Both the position numbers and the translations under genes were made by a program. A DNA stretch of 64,000 bases from Pedobacter mucosus (GTDB taxonomy: Bacteria; Bacteroidota; Bacteroidia; Sphingobacteriales; Sphingobacteriaceae): assembly GCF_022200785.1 (NCBI RefSeq), contig NZ_CP087585.1, forward strand, positions 2,790,001-2,854,000, in the 5' to 3' direction. Numbering within the stretch: position 1 is the stretch's first letter; every line of letters begins with the position of its first letter. The notes under the pieces were generated by a model that had not been told where the DNA came from, did no database searches, and saw only the letters and a list, made by a program, of their open reading frames with translations. Shown piece after piece: positions 44,489 through 52,977 of this stretch.

Positions 44489-46186
44489 ATGAAGTCGATT
44501 AAATATATATATAGTTCACTGTTTTTTTTAGCTGCTGGATTAATGACTGCTCAGGCGCAGGATAAAAAGCCTGAAGAAAAAGCTGCTGTAAACGAAGAAA
44601 TTGAAGTTGTCCGTCCTTATAAACCAATTTTGGCTGAGGCTGTTAAGTTAAGAAGAAGTCCGAATTTAGACGATGTAAAAATTTATAAGGCAAAACTTAA
44701 TTACAGTATTACAGATAGGAAATTAGAATTAAACAGTGATATTCAAAAACTACAAGCACAATCGTTAGTTGATGAAAAGGAAACTGAATTGATAAATAAT
44801 TATGTTAAAGGTGCTTTTGGATCTCAAGCAACACTTTTAGGCGAAGCTTATTTTAACACAGGAAAAGATGAGGGTTTACAGTTTGGAGGCTATTTTAAGC
44901 ATTTTAGTCAGGAAGGCAAGTTAAATAAGCAAAATAGTAGTAACCAACAATTAAGTGTTTTTGGCAGAAGTATTTTAACAGAAAACACTGTGAGCGGTCG
45001 CATTAATTTTGAGCGGAACGGAACTTACTTCTATGGAATTGACAATGATAAACCGTTACTAAATCCAAATCCCGAAAAGCAAGCTTTATCTTTTATAGAA
45101 TTAGAAGGTGAGTTAGTTAAAAATTTTACTGAAGACGAAGATGCATTTAGTTATGCCTTAAAAGCCAATGGCTACATTTGGGGAGATAAATTTTCTGCAA
45201 AAGAAAACTATTTTTCATTAAACGGTTACTTAAACAAGCGCATTAATTCTTTAAATTTAGGTTTAGCTGCATCTACCGAATTTGGTAATACTAAAGATGC
45301 TTTAACTAATGTTGGCAATAATTTATTGCGTTTAAATCCGTACATCCGTTTGCAAGTTAAAGGTGCTAAAATTACCGCTGGGATTAATATTGTACAAGAA
45401 TTTGGCGCATATAGTAGTTCGAAAATATTTCCTTCAGTTACAGCAGATTTTACTTTGATTCCTGATTATCTACAGATTTTTGGAGAAGTTAAAGGTGATG
45501 TAAACAGAAATTCGTTAAAAGGATTTACTGATGAAAACCCATGGATAAACAATAATATCCTAGTTAAAAATACAGTAGAAAAATTAAGTATTAGTGGTGG
45601 AATAAAAGGAACTGGTGGACCAGGTTTTGGATACAAAGCTCGTTTTTACATCAAACAATTTGATGATATGCCTTTGTTTATTAACAATTTTACTGATTTT
45701 AATAAGTTTGATGTTATTTATGATTTCGGAAAAACTAAGCTTACTGGAATTGAAGGTGAAATATCTGTACAGGTTAGTGATGCTTTAAAATGGACAGGAA
45801 AATTAAATGTTGATGACTGGAAACCGGCATCCGAAACTTATAGTTGGTTTAAACCTGGGTTGAAAGTGAGCTCTAACTTTATTTATACCTATAATAAAAA
45901 ATTAAGTTTTAATGCAGGTGTTGTTATTCAGGATGATGTAAAGGCAAAGGTTAATGTTGCTGTTCCAGTAAATCCATTGCTTTACGTAATTCCAAATCCA
46001 AGCATAGAATCTATTGTTACGGTTAAAGGATTTGTAGATTTAGGAATAGGCGCAGAATACATCATTAATAAAAAGTTTTCTGTATTTGCAAAGGCAAATA
46101 ATATCTTAAATACCAATTATAGCAGGTATTTATATTACCAAGTAAATGGTTTTAATATCTTCGGCGGATTAACTTACTCATTTTAA
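44489..46186 (+). CDS. Plug-less TonB-type outer-membrane barrel
   Basis: A 565-residue outer-membrane protein. Signal peptide SLFFLAAGLMTAQAQ. A conserved linker NEEIEVVRPYKPILAEAVKL follows, and then alternating strands; the chain ends in FNIFGGLTYSF, with the C-terminal Phe of outer-membrane barrels. FAKANNILNTNYSRYLYY is the usual final pair of TonB-receptor strands. There is no plug domain (about 150 residues shorter than TonB receptors) and no carboxypeptidase-like N-terminus. Thus it cannot be called a transporter. Four bases after the TPR gene, so probably a partner. Confidence 0.82.
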   Translation: MKSIKYIYSSLFFLAAGLMTAQAQDKKPEEKAAVNEEIEVVRPYKPILAEAVKLRRSPNLDDVKIYKAKLNYSITDRKLELNSDIQKLQAQSLVDEKETELINNYVKGAFGSQATLLGEAYFNTGKDEGLQFGGYFKHFSQEGKLNKQNSSNQQLSVFGRSILTENTVSGRINFERNGTYFYGIDNDKPLLNPNPEKQALSFIELEGELVKNFTEDEDAFSYALKANGYIWGDKFSAKENYFSLNGYLNKRINSLNLGLAASTEFGNTKDALTNVGNNLLRLNPYIRLQVKGAKITAGINIVQEFGAYSSSKIFPSVTADFTLIPDYLQIFGEVKGDVNRNSLKGFTDENPWINNNILVKNTVEKLSISGGIKGTGGPGFGYKARFYIKQFDDMPLFINNFTDFNKFDVIYDFGKTKLTGIEGEISVQVSDALKWTGKLNVDDWKPASETYSWFKPGLKVSSNFIYTYNKKLSFNAGVVIQDDVKAKVNVAVPVNPLLYVIPNPSIESIVTVKGFVDLGIGAEYIINKKFSVFAKANNILNTNYSRYLYYQVNGFNIFGGLTYSF

Positions 46187-46240
46187 ATACGTTAAATTTA
46201 TTATTGTGTAGGTTTAAAAAAAACCTTTAATTTTACCCCA

Positions 46241-47830
46241 ATGGATATCTTATCATACCTTTTAGAATTTTTACGGCAACGAAAGGAAGTTGGTATTACT
46301 GACTTAGGAACCTTCTACAAAAAGAAATATCCGGGAAGGTATGATAAAGAAAAACAATCTTTTTTTCCCCCAAAATATACGCTACAATTTACATCCGAAC
46401 TGAGAAATCAAGATGCATTTGAAACATTTGTTTCAACAGAGAATAATGTTTCTACTAAAGTTGCTCAGGATAATATCAGCCAATTTGTTGAAGAAATAAA
46501 ACAAAAATTGGAATTGGTACATGAAGCAGAATTAGAAAACCTCGGACGCTTATTTTATACTGAACATGAAGGTTTAAGTTTTGACGCATCAGAAAAATTC
46601 ACTTTTGGTTCTGAATTTTATGGCTTGCCTCCTATTGAAGAAAATGAAAATCTTGGTGAAGAGGAAATACAAGAAAAGGCTGAGCCTGCTACAATTAAAA
46701 CACCAAATTCAGCTCAGACAATAAATAAAACAGTAGATAATGATGAATCAAAAAATGCGTTTCCTATTATTGAAAATATAGAATTGGATGAAGTAAAGGA
46801 TGATCTTAAAAATACGCTGCATCATACTAACCAATTTGTTGATGAACATAAAGAAGTTCCAACATTTATAAAAGAGCAGCACGAAGAACATCCAAACCGC
46901 TTTGGTCATACGCCAGAGTCAGAGGAGCAAAAAGATTCAAATGAAACTGTAGCGGTTCCAACATCTGTAATTGAACAGCATGAAGAACATCCAAACCGTT
47001 TCGGTCATACGCCAGAATCAGAAGAACACAAAGATTTAAACGAAACTGTAGCAGTTCCAGCATCTGTAATAGAACAGCATGAGGAACATCCTAACCGTTT
47101 TGGTCATACGCCAGAATCAGAAGAATCGAAAATTTATCTTAATTTAGAAGATAGCACTGGTAAGGAAGAAGCAACAATTGTTGAGGCTCCAGAATTTATT
47201 AAAGAACAACATATTCAACATCCAAATAGATTTGGGCATAATCCTATTCCTGAGACCGAAGTTGTAGAAGATAACAATCCAGTTTGGCCAAAGATTTTAT
47301 ACGGCGTCTTAATTCTGGTAATTATTGGCGCTATAATTTATTTTGTTAAGCCGGATTTATTTAATCAGCAGGCAGAAACTAGAGCCCAATCACCTGTTTT
47401 AATTGATTCTGCTAAAGCTGAGTCAGTCGATACATCTAAAATAAAACTAGATTCAATTGCCAAAACTGATAGTATTTTACGGGCTAATCAAGTTCAACAA
47501 AAAGTAGTAGATACCGTAAAAAAGACTACTGTTAAGCCGAAAACACCTACAGTTATACCAGAACCAGAGGTAGTTAAAGCAGATACAGGACCTTCCACTT
47601 TTGATGTAATTGCAGCTTCGTTTAAAACGACTGGTAAGGCCGAAGAATTTGTTAAACAAATGAAAGCATTTGGTTTAGATGCTAAAATTGTAAAATTGTC
47701 TGGTAGATTGAAAAAAGTTAGCATTGCTTCTTTCAAAACCGAAGAAGAAGCAAGGGCACAACGTCCGATACTATCAAAAAAAGTTAAGATAAAAGAATTA
47801 GATATAATACAGATAAATACAACACCATAA
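46241..47830 (+). CDS. HU-CCDC81 and SPOR domain-containing membrane protein
   Basis: A 529-residue inner-membrane protein. The N-terminus (about 1-130) has two HU/CCDC81-type domains (ILSYLLEFLRQRKEVGITDL and ELENLGRLFYTEHEGLSF). An acidic linker contains HPNRFGH repeats (212-335). One transmembrane helix is at about 350-369 (ILYGVLILVIIGAIIYFV). The periplasmic part ends in a SPOR domain (about 452-525: TFDVIAASFKTTGKAEEFVK). SPOR binds denuded glycan at division sites. The HU fold is DNA-binding in classical HU; DNA binding here is unproven. Stop and next start overlap (TAATG). Confidence 0.88.
   Translation: MDILSYLLEFLRQRKEVGITDLGTFYKKKYPGRYDKEKQSFFPPKYTLQFTSELRNQDAFETFVSTENNVSTKVAQDNISQFVEEIKQKLELVHEAELENLGRLFYTEHEGLSFDASEKFTFGSEFYGLPPIEENENLGEEEIQEKAEPATIKTPNSAQTINKTVDNDESKNAFPIIENIELDEVKDDLKNTLHHTNQFVDEHKEVPTFIKEQHEEHPNRFGHTPESEEQKDSNETVAVPTSVIEQHEEHPNRFGHTPESEEHKDLNETVAVPASVIEQHEEHPNRFGHTPESEESKIYLNLEDSTGKEEATIVEAPEFIKEQHIQHPNRFGHNPIPETEVVEDNNPVWPKILYGVLILVIIGAIIYFVKPDLFNQQAETRAQSPVLIDSAKAESVDTSKIKLDSIAKTDSILRANQVQQKVVDTVKKTTVKPKTPTVIPEPEVVKADTGPSTFDVIAASFKTTGKAEEFVKQMKAFGLDAKIVKLSGRLKKVSIASFKTEEEARAQRPILSKKVKIKELDIIQINTTP
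46874..47240 (+). repeat. In-frame 99-bp tandem repeats coding HPNRFGHTPESEE
   Basis: Two exact 33-residue periods starting at residues 212 and 245 (EQHEEHPNRFGHTPESEE), a third unit at 278, and a fourth, diverged unit at 322 (EQHIQHPNRFGHNPIPE). The DNA copies differ mainly at third positions, so the amino-acid sequence appears to be kept by selection. Confidence 0.85.
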
Positions 47831-48534
47831 TGATAACTTTATTAATTCAAGACACTACAAAAGTATTACAGGATACGGCGAACGCAGTTAATCAAGCAGT
47901 AACGCCACCGGTTCCGGAGTTGCATTTTATTGATTTACTTTTTAAAGGCGGATGGGTAATGGTTCCATTGGCATTTTTGGCATTTTTAGCATTAGTTATT
48001 TTTGTTGAACGTTATTTAACAATAAAAAAATCGACGAAAGATGAATCTAATTTAATGGTTCAGATCCGGTCATATATTCAATCCGGTAATTTGGAAGGTG
48101 CTTCTGCCCTTTTGAGAAACAACAATTCGCCACTTTCTCGCATGTTACAAAAAGGATTAAAGCGTATTGGTAGACCGATAAAAGATATTGAAGGTGCAAT
48201 AGAAAATGTTGGAAAACTGGAGGTATCTAAATTGGAAAAGAATATTAGCATTTTAGGAATTGTTGCAGGCATAGCGCCTATGCTTGGTTTCGTAGGAACA
48301 ATCGTAGGGGTTATCACAATTTTTCACCAAGTATCTATTAAAGGAGCCATTGAGATTGGAACAATTTCCGGCGGATTATATACTAAAATGATTACTTCGG
48401 CAACGGGTTTAATCATTGGTATTATTGCTTATGTTTTGTACCACATTTTAAATATAATGGTAGAAAAAATTATCCTTAAAATGGAAACTGACGCAATTGA
48501 TTTTATTGATTTATTAGAAGAACCAGGTAAATAA
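47830..48534 (+). CDS. MotA/TolQ/ExbB proton-channel protein
   Basis: A 234-residue inner-membrane protein with three transmembrane helices at about 37-59 (WVMVPLAFLAFLALVIFVER), 135-160 (ILGIVAGIAPMLGFVGTIVG) and 180-205. The Thr/Gly-rich second helix and ISGGLYTKMITSATGLIIG match ExbB/TolQ. With ExbD it forms the proton-driven stator. It begins in the stop of the HU-SPOR gene (TAATG) and overlaps exbD likewise, so the three are translationally coupled. Confidence 0.93.
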   Translation: MITLLIQDTTKVLQDTANAVNQAVTPPVPELHFIDLLFKGGWVMVPLAFLAFLALVIFVERYLTIKKSTKDESNLMVQIRSYIQSGNLEGASALLRNNNSPLSRMLQKGLKRIGRPIKDIEGAIENVGKLEVSKLEKNISILGIVAGIAPMLGFVGTIVGVITIFHQVSIKGAIEIGTISGGLYTKMITSATGLIIGIIAYVLYHILNIMVEKIILKMETDAIDFIDLLEEPGK

Positions 48535-48935
48535 TGAATTTACGCAAAAGAACAAAAGGTAGTGTAGAAGTACATACATCAGCACTGAACGACATTATGT
48601 TCTTCTTGATGTTGTTTTTCTTGTTGGCTTCGGCAGTGGTAAATCCGACGGTAGTAAAATTATTATTACCACAATCATCAAGCGGACAACAATCAACAGC
48701 TAAAAAAGCGGTTACGGTAACAATAGATAAAAATTTAAAATATTTCGTTGATAAAAAACCAGTAACCATAGAAGAGTTGCAACCAACATTAGAAGCTTAT
48801 CAAAAAACGGCACCAGATATGACTATCCTTTTATATGTATCTCGTAACGTTACTTATCAGGATGGATTTGTGGTAAATGATATTGCGAATAAACTAAAAT
48901 TAAAGCTTGTTGTAGCGGTCGAGCCTAAAAAATAA
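48534..48935 (+). CDS. ExbD/TolR-family stator protein
   Basis: A 133-residue protein with a short cytoplasmic N-terminus, one transmembrane helix (about 18-38: LNDIMFFLMLFFLLASAVVN) holding the conserved channel Asp, and a periplasmic domain (TVTIDKNLKYFVDKKPVTIEEL). Pairs with the preceding ExbB/TolQ. Both ends overlap neighbours as TAATG. Confidence 0.93.
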   Translation: MNLRKRTKGSVEVHTSALNDIMFFLMLFFLLASAVVNPTVVKLLLPQSSSGQQSTAKKAVTVTIDKNLKYFVDKKPVTIEELQPTLEAYQKTAPDMTILLYVSRNVTYQDGFVVNDIANKLKLKLVVAVEPKK

Positions 48936-49750
48936 TGACTCATAAAGAAGAAAATAATTATCCCAAAGCAGTTGCCATTTCAACTGGCATTATGGCTCTT
49001 TTATTAGTCATAAGCTTTATTATTGTGATTGGTTCTTTCCAACCACCGGAAGAATTAGGCATGGGCGGAATGGTAGTAAATTATGGTACCTCAGCTGAGG
49101 GTATGGGTGATGATTATACGAGTATTGAAGAACCATCGGCAGATCCAAATGCGAATAATAAAGCGCCGGATAAGGTAACGCCTGAAGAGAAAGTTACTCC
49201 AAATACTGCTGCAGAAACGGATGATAAAGATATTCAAACACAAAATACTGAAGAATCGATAACCCTGAATACAAAGAAAGCTAAACCTACAACATCAACT
49301 CCCACAACAGTTACTGAGGATAAACCCTCGAAACCAGCTATCAATCAAAATGCCCTTTATAAAGGCAAAAAGAGCACTGGTCAAGGTGGTGGTGATGGTA
49401 CAGGGACAACAGCGGGTAACCAAGGTTCAATCAATGGTGATCCCTTAGCAAATAATTATGGTGAGGGTGGATCGGGTTTTGGCAATAAACCTATTGAACT
49501 TAGACGTTTTTCTAATTTGGTAATCCCGAAAGATGATGGACAAAAAACCGGTAAAGTTGCCATCAGAATCTATTTTAATAAATCAGGAACGATAACAAGA
49601 GCAAACCAAGAACTTAAAGGTTCTACAATTACAGACACTGAATTGGTAAATAAATGTATACAAGCCGTATTAAATTCTGCTCTAAGCAAAACTGATGTTG
49701 GTGGCGATAGCCAAACTGGAGTTGTGGTTTTTAACTTCAAAGTGAAGTAA
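48935..49750 (+). CDS. TonB/TolA-like energy transducer
   Basis: A 271-residue protein with one N-terminal transmembrane helix (about 12-33: VAISTGIMALLLVISFIIVI), a long Thr/Lys/Asp-rich spacer (about 60-165) and a C-terminal domain of about 75 residues (KTGKVAIRIYFNKSGTITRA to VVVFNFKVK). The end domain resembles TonB_C only distantly: it has the basic V.I.F...G.I pattern but lacks the usual YP motif. So TolA-like function is equally possible. Last of three overlapping stator genes; folC follows after 32 bases. Confidence 0.82.
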   Translation: MTHKEENNYPKAVAISTGIMALLLVISFIIVIGSFQPPEELGMGGMVVNYGTSAEGMGDDYTSIEEPSADPNANNKAPDKVTPEEKVTPNTAAETDDKDIQTQNTEESITLNTKKAKPTTSTPTTVTEDKPSKPAINQNALYKGKKSTGQGGGDGTGTTAGNQGSINGDPLANNYGEGGSGFGNKPIELRRFSNLVIPKDDGQKTGKVAIRIYFNKSGTITRANQELKGSTITDTELVNKCIQAVLNSALSKTDVGGDSQTGVVVFNFKVK

Positions 49751-49782
49751 TATTTCGAGTTTAAATTTCATTATTTTTCATC

Positions 49783-51072
49783 TTGAACTACCAAGAAACA
49801 CTTGATTTTTTATACAGTAAGCTCCCAATGTTTACTCGAATAGGTGCTGCAGCCTTAAAAAAAGATATAACCAACACGGTTATACTTTGTGAAGCTTTAG
49901 ATAATCCGCAAAACAAATTTAAATCTATTCATGTTGCCGGCACAAACGGAAAAGGCTCAACTTCCCACATGTTGGCGTCCATTTTACAAGCGCAAGGCTA
50001 CAAAACGGGTCTTTATACCTCACCTCATTTAAAAGATTTTCGGGAGCGCATCCGCATTAACGGAAAAATGATTAGTAAATTAGAGGTAACATCTTTTATT
50101 AAACAACAACAAAAATTAATAGAAAAAACAGAGCCTTCATTTTTTGAAGTAACTGTTGCATTGGCTTTTGATTATTTCGCAAAGCACCAGGTTGATATAG
50201 CCGTAATTGAAGTCGGCCTCGGTGGAAGATTAGATTCCACAAATATCATTCGGCCAGAAATATCAGTCATTACAAATATTAGTTTAGATCATACTAACAT
50301 TTTAGGAAATACGATTGAGGAAATCGCTGGTGAAAAAGCTGGAATAATTAAACAAAATATCCCAGTAGTTATAGGTGAAACACAAGAAATTTCCTCGCAG
50401 GTATTTTTAAAAAAAGCTTCAGAATTCAACGCCCCAATTGCTTTCGCTGATCAAGTTTTAGCTGTGAAGGATTATGTTTTGAAGAATAACAAACTTTCCC
50501 TATCAGTATATCAGAATGAAGACATTAAATTTAAAAATCTTCAATCTGACTTAACAGGTATTTATCAGCACAAAAATATTTTAACAGTTTTAGAAACCTT
50601 TAAAATTTTAAACGATATTTCAGAAATTAAGGTCTCAGACAGTAGTATTTTAGCAGGTTTAAAAACCGTAAAAAAATCAACAGGCTTACAAGGTCGGTGG
50701 CAACTATTACAAAAAAAACCTCGCGTAGTTTGCGATACCGGGCATAATGAAGCTGGTATAATTGAAGTTCTTAAAAATATTAATCAAACACCTCACGAAA
50801 AACTTCATATCGTTTTTGGAATGGTAAATGATAAAGAAATTTCTAAAATATTATCGTTATTACCTAAACACGCCACATACTATTTTTGCAAGCCTAATTT
50901 AGAACGCGGATTAGCATCTGAAGAAATGAAAAAGCAAGCCGCAGTATTTGGCTTAATTGGTGAAAGTTTCGATTCTGTTATAAGTGCAAAAAATACTGCA
51001 ATCTCAGCAGCAGCTGATAACGACTTGGTTTTTATTGGAGGAAGCACATTTGTAGTTGCTGAAGTGTTGTAA
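49783..51072 (+). CDS. folC: Folylpolyglutamate synthase / dihydrofolate synthase
   Basis: Adds glutamate to dihydropteroate and to folates. 429 residues. NYQETLDFLYSKLPMF is the conserved N-terminus, so the TTG start at 49783 is real (no -7 box covers it, unlike other TTGs here). P-loop HVAGTNGKGSTSHMLASIL; LYTSPHLKDFRERI; EVGLGGRLDSTNII and SLDHTNILG are family motifs, and CDTGHNEAG completes the Mur-ligase fold. It shares folate use with pabB and the pabC-like gene elsewhere in the window. Probably in the stator transcript. Confidence 0.95.
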   Translation: MNYQETLDFLYSKLPMFTRIGAAALKKDITNTVILCEALDNPQNKFKSIHVAGTNGKGSTSHMLASILQAQGYKTGLYTSPHLKDFRERIRINGKMISKLEVTSFIKQQQKLIEKTEPSFFEVTVALAFDYFAKHQVDIAVIEVGLGGRLDSTNIIRPEISVITNISLDHTNILGNTIEEIAGEKAGIIKQNIPVVIGETQEISSQVFLKKASEFNAPIAFADQVLAVKDYVLKNNKLSLSVYQNEDIKFKNLQSDLTGIYQHKNILTVLETFKILNDISEIKVSDSSILAGLKTVKKSTGLQGRWQLLQKKPRVVCDTGHNEAGIIEVLKNINQTPHEKLHIVFGMVNDKEISKILSLLPKHATYYFCKPNLERGLASEEMKKQAAVFGLIGESFDSVISAKNTAISAAADNDLVFIGGSTFVVAEVL

Positions 51073-51139
51073 TCTTTACAATTGCTTCAAAATATCTTCA
51101 TATAAAAATTCTTACTTTAGCATTTTAACTTAAATAAGA

Positions 51140-52798
51140 ATGAAAAAGATTTCCTGCCTAATTATTATCCTCTCTACATTTTCAATAACTCAATTAGCTG
51201 CTCAAACAAAAAAAACAACAGCTATAAAAGCTAACGTATACCCTGCGGAAGTTGCCCGTCCGAAATTAGTGGTTGGTTTAGTTGTGGATCAAATGCGGTG
51301 GGATTATTTGTATCGTTATTATAGCAGATATACAAATGGTGGCTTCAAAAGATTAATTAACGAAGGCTTTTCTGTAGAAAATACATTTATACCGTACACG
51401 CCTACTTACACAGCATGTGGCCACACTTGCATTTACACCGGTTCTATTCCAGCAATTCACGGTATTATTGGCAACGACTGGTATGATCCGGAAACGAAAA
51501 AGAATGTATATTGTACAGATGATTCTACAGTTTTCACTGTAGGAAGTACACCTTCGGCCGAAGGTCAAATGTCGCCTAAAAATATGTTAACCAGTACCAT
51601 TACTGATGAGTTGAGGCTGGCTACAAATTTCAAAGGAAAAGTTATCGGAATTTCGTTAAAGGATAGAGGTTCAATTTTACCAGCTGGCCACGCTGCAAAT
51701 GCCGCTTACTGGTATCAAGGCAGTACCGGAAATTGGATTACCAGCACCTATTACATGAAAGAAGTGCCAACGTGGGTTGCTGATTATAACAAATTAAAGC
51801 TTGCAAATAAATTCTACGCTAAAAATTGGGAAACACTTTATCCGATTAATACCTATGTAAATAGCACAGCTGATGAAAAGGCCTATGAAGGAAAAACCAG
51901 TACTTTTCCTCATCAGCTTACACAAAATATCGATAAAAACTTTGATGCCATAAGAAGTACACCTTATGGAAATACGATTACTTTAGATTTAGCAAAACTT
52001 GCTATTCTATCAGAAGATCTAGGTCAGGATAAAATTACTGATTTTTTAGCCGTAAGCTGTTCAGCTACTGATTACGTTGGTCATGGTTATGGTCCTAATT
52101 CTATTGAAGCAGAAGATACTTATCTACGATTGGATAAAGATTTAGAAGAATTTTTCAACTATCTGGATAAAAAAGTTGGTAAGGGAAATTATACAGTTTT
52201 TTTAACCGCAGATCATGGAGCAGCCCACGTTCCAGCATTTATGAAAGAAAATAAATTATTAGCTGGCGTTGTAAATGATAGAGATATTGCTGCCAAATTA
52301 AACTCTTATTTAAATGAGAAATTTAAAGTGAATAATATTGTACTCAGATCAATGAATAATCAAATCATTTTCGATCACGATAAAACGGATAAAGGCAATG
52401 TAAGTTTTGATGTAATTAAATCAGCTTCAATTGATTTCTTAAAAAGAATGGATGGATTTGCGAACGTAATAGATATTTCAAGAATCGCTCAAAGTACAAT
52501 GCCTGAAATTCAAAAAACGATGATTACCAACGGTTATAATGCTCGTAGAAGTGGGGATCTTTATTACATTCTAAATCCAAATTGGTTTAATGGCGGCAAT
52601 ACAGGCACAACGCATGGAAGCTGGAATCCTTATGATTCTCATATTCCATTGGTATTTATGGGTTGGGGAATTAAACAAGGTTCTTCAAATAAAACGCATT
52701 ATATGACAGATATTTCAGCAACATTAGCCGCACTGTTACATATTCAAATGCCTAATGGATGTGTTGGAGAGCCAATAACAGAAATAACAAGTAAATAG
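51140..52798 (+). CDS. PafA-like alkaline phosphatase
   Basis: A 552-residue secreted phosphatase of the alkaline phosphatase superfamily. Signal peptide SCLIIILSTFSITQLAAQ. Thr nucleophile in TPTYTACGHTCIYTG, metal ligand Asp in GLVVDQMRWDY, and the PafA-specific Lys/Arg in ISLKDRGSILPAGH (substrate phosphate clamp). SATDYVGHGYGPNS and LTADHGAAHVP complete the two-zinc site. PafA hydrolyses phosphomonoesters in Flavobacteria and works without repression by phosphate; a monoesterase is therefore likely here. Own terminator. Confidence 0.9.
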   Translation: MKKISCLIIILSTFSITQLAAQTKKTTAIKANVYPAEVARPKLVVGLVVDQMRWDYLYRYYSRYTNGGFKRLINEGFSVENTFIPYTPTYTACGHTCIYTGSIPAIHGIIGNDWYDPETKKNVYCTDDSTVFTVGSTPSAEGQMSPKNMLTSTITDELRLATNFKGKVIGISLKDRGSILPAGHAANAAYWYQGSTGNWITSTYYMKEVPTWVADYNKLKLANKFYAKNWETLYPINTYVNSTADEKAYEGKTSTFPHQLTQNIDKNFDAIRSTPYGNTITLDLAKLAILSEDLGQDKITDFLAVSCSATDYVGHGYGPNSIEAEDTYLRLDKDLEEFFNYLDKKVGKGNYTVFLTADHGAAHVPAFMKENKLLAGVVNDRDIAAKLNSYLNEKFKVNNIVLRSMNNQIIFDHDKTDKGNVSFDVIKSASIDFLKRMDGFANVIDISRIAQSTMPEIQKTMITNGYNARRSGDLYYILNPNWFNGGNTGTTHGSWNPYDSHIPLVFMGWGIKQGSSNKTHYMTDISATLAALLHIQMPNGCVGEPITEITSK

Positions 52799-52820
52799 GA
52801 AACCAAGTTGTTTTACATAT

Positions 52821-52860
52821 AATGCCTCCAAAAGTTTAACACTTTTGGAGGCATTTTTAT
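52821..52860 (+). terminator. Intrinsic terminator of the phosphatase gene
   Basis: AATGCCTCCAAAAG pairs perfectly with CTTTTGGAGGCATT (52842-52855) around seven bases, then T-run. Confidence 0.9.
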
Positions 52861-52977
52861 TATTTGTATACGCCATAAAAAAATAATCTAATTATAAGTT
52901 ATGACTACATTTGCTTACCAAATATTAATAAAATGAAGCATGATCCTTCAATTTGGTATGCTTAATAATCCGCTGAT

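Noticed and set aside
44489..46186. SusC/TonB nutrient transporter
   Set aside because: There is no plug or carboxypeptidase-like domain, no SusD neighbour, and the length is too short.
46874..47240. CRISPR-like repeat array
   Set aside because: The 99-bp period is in frame with a protein and has no equal-length unrelated spacers.
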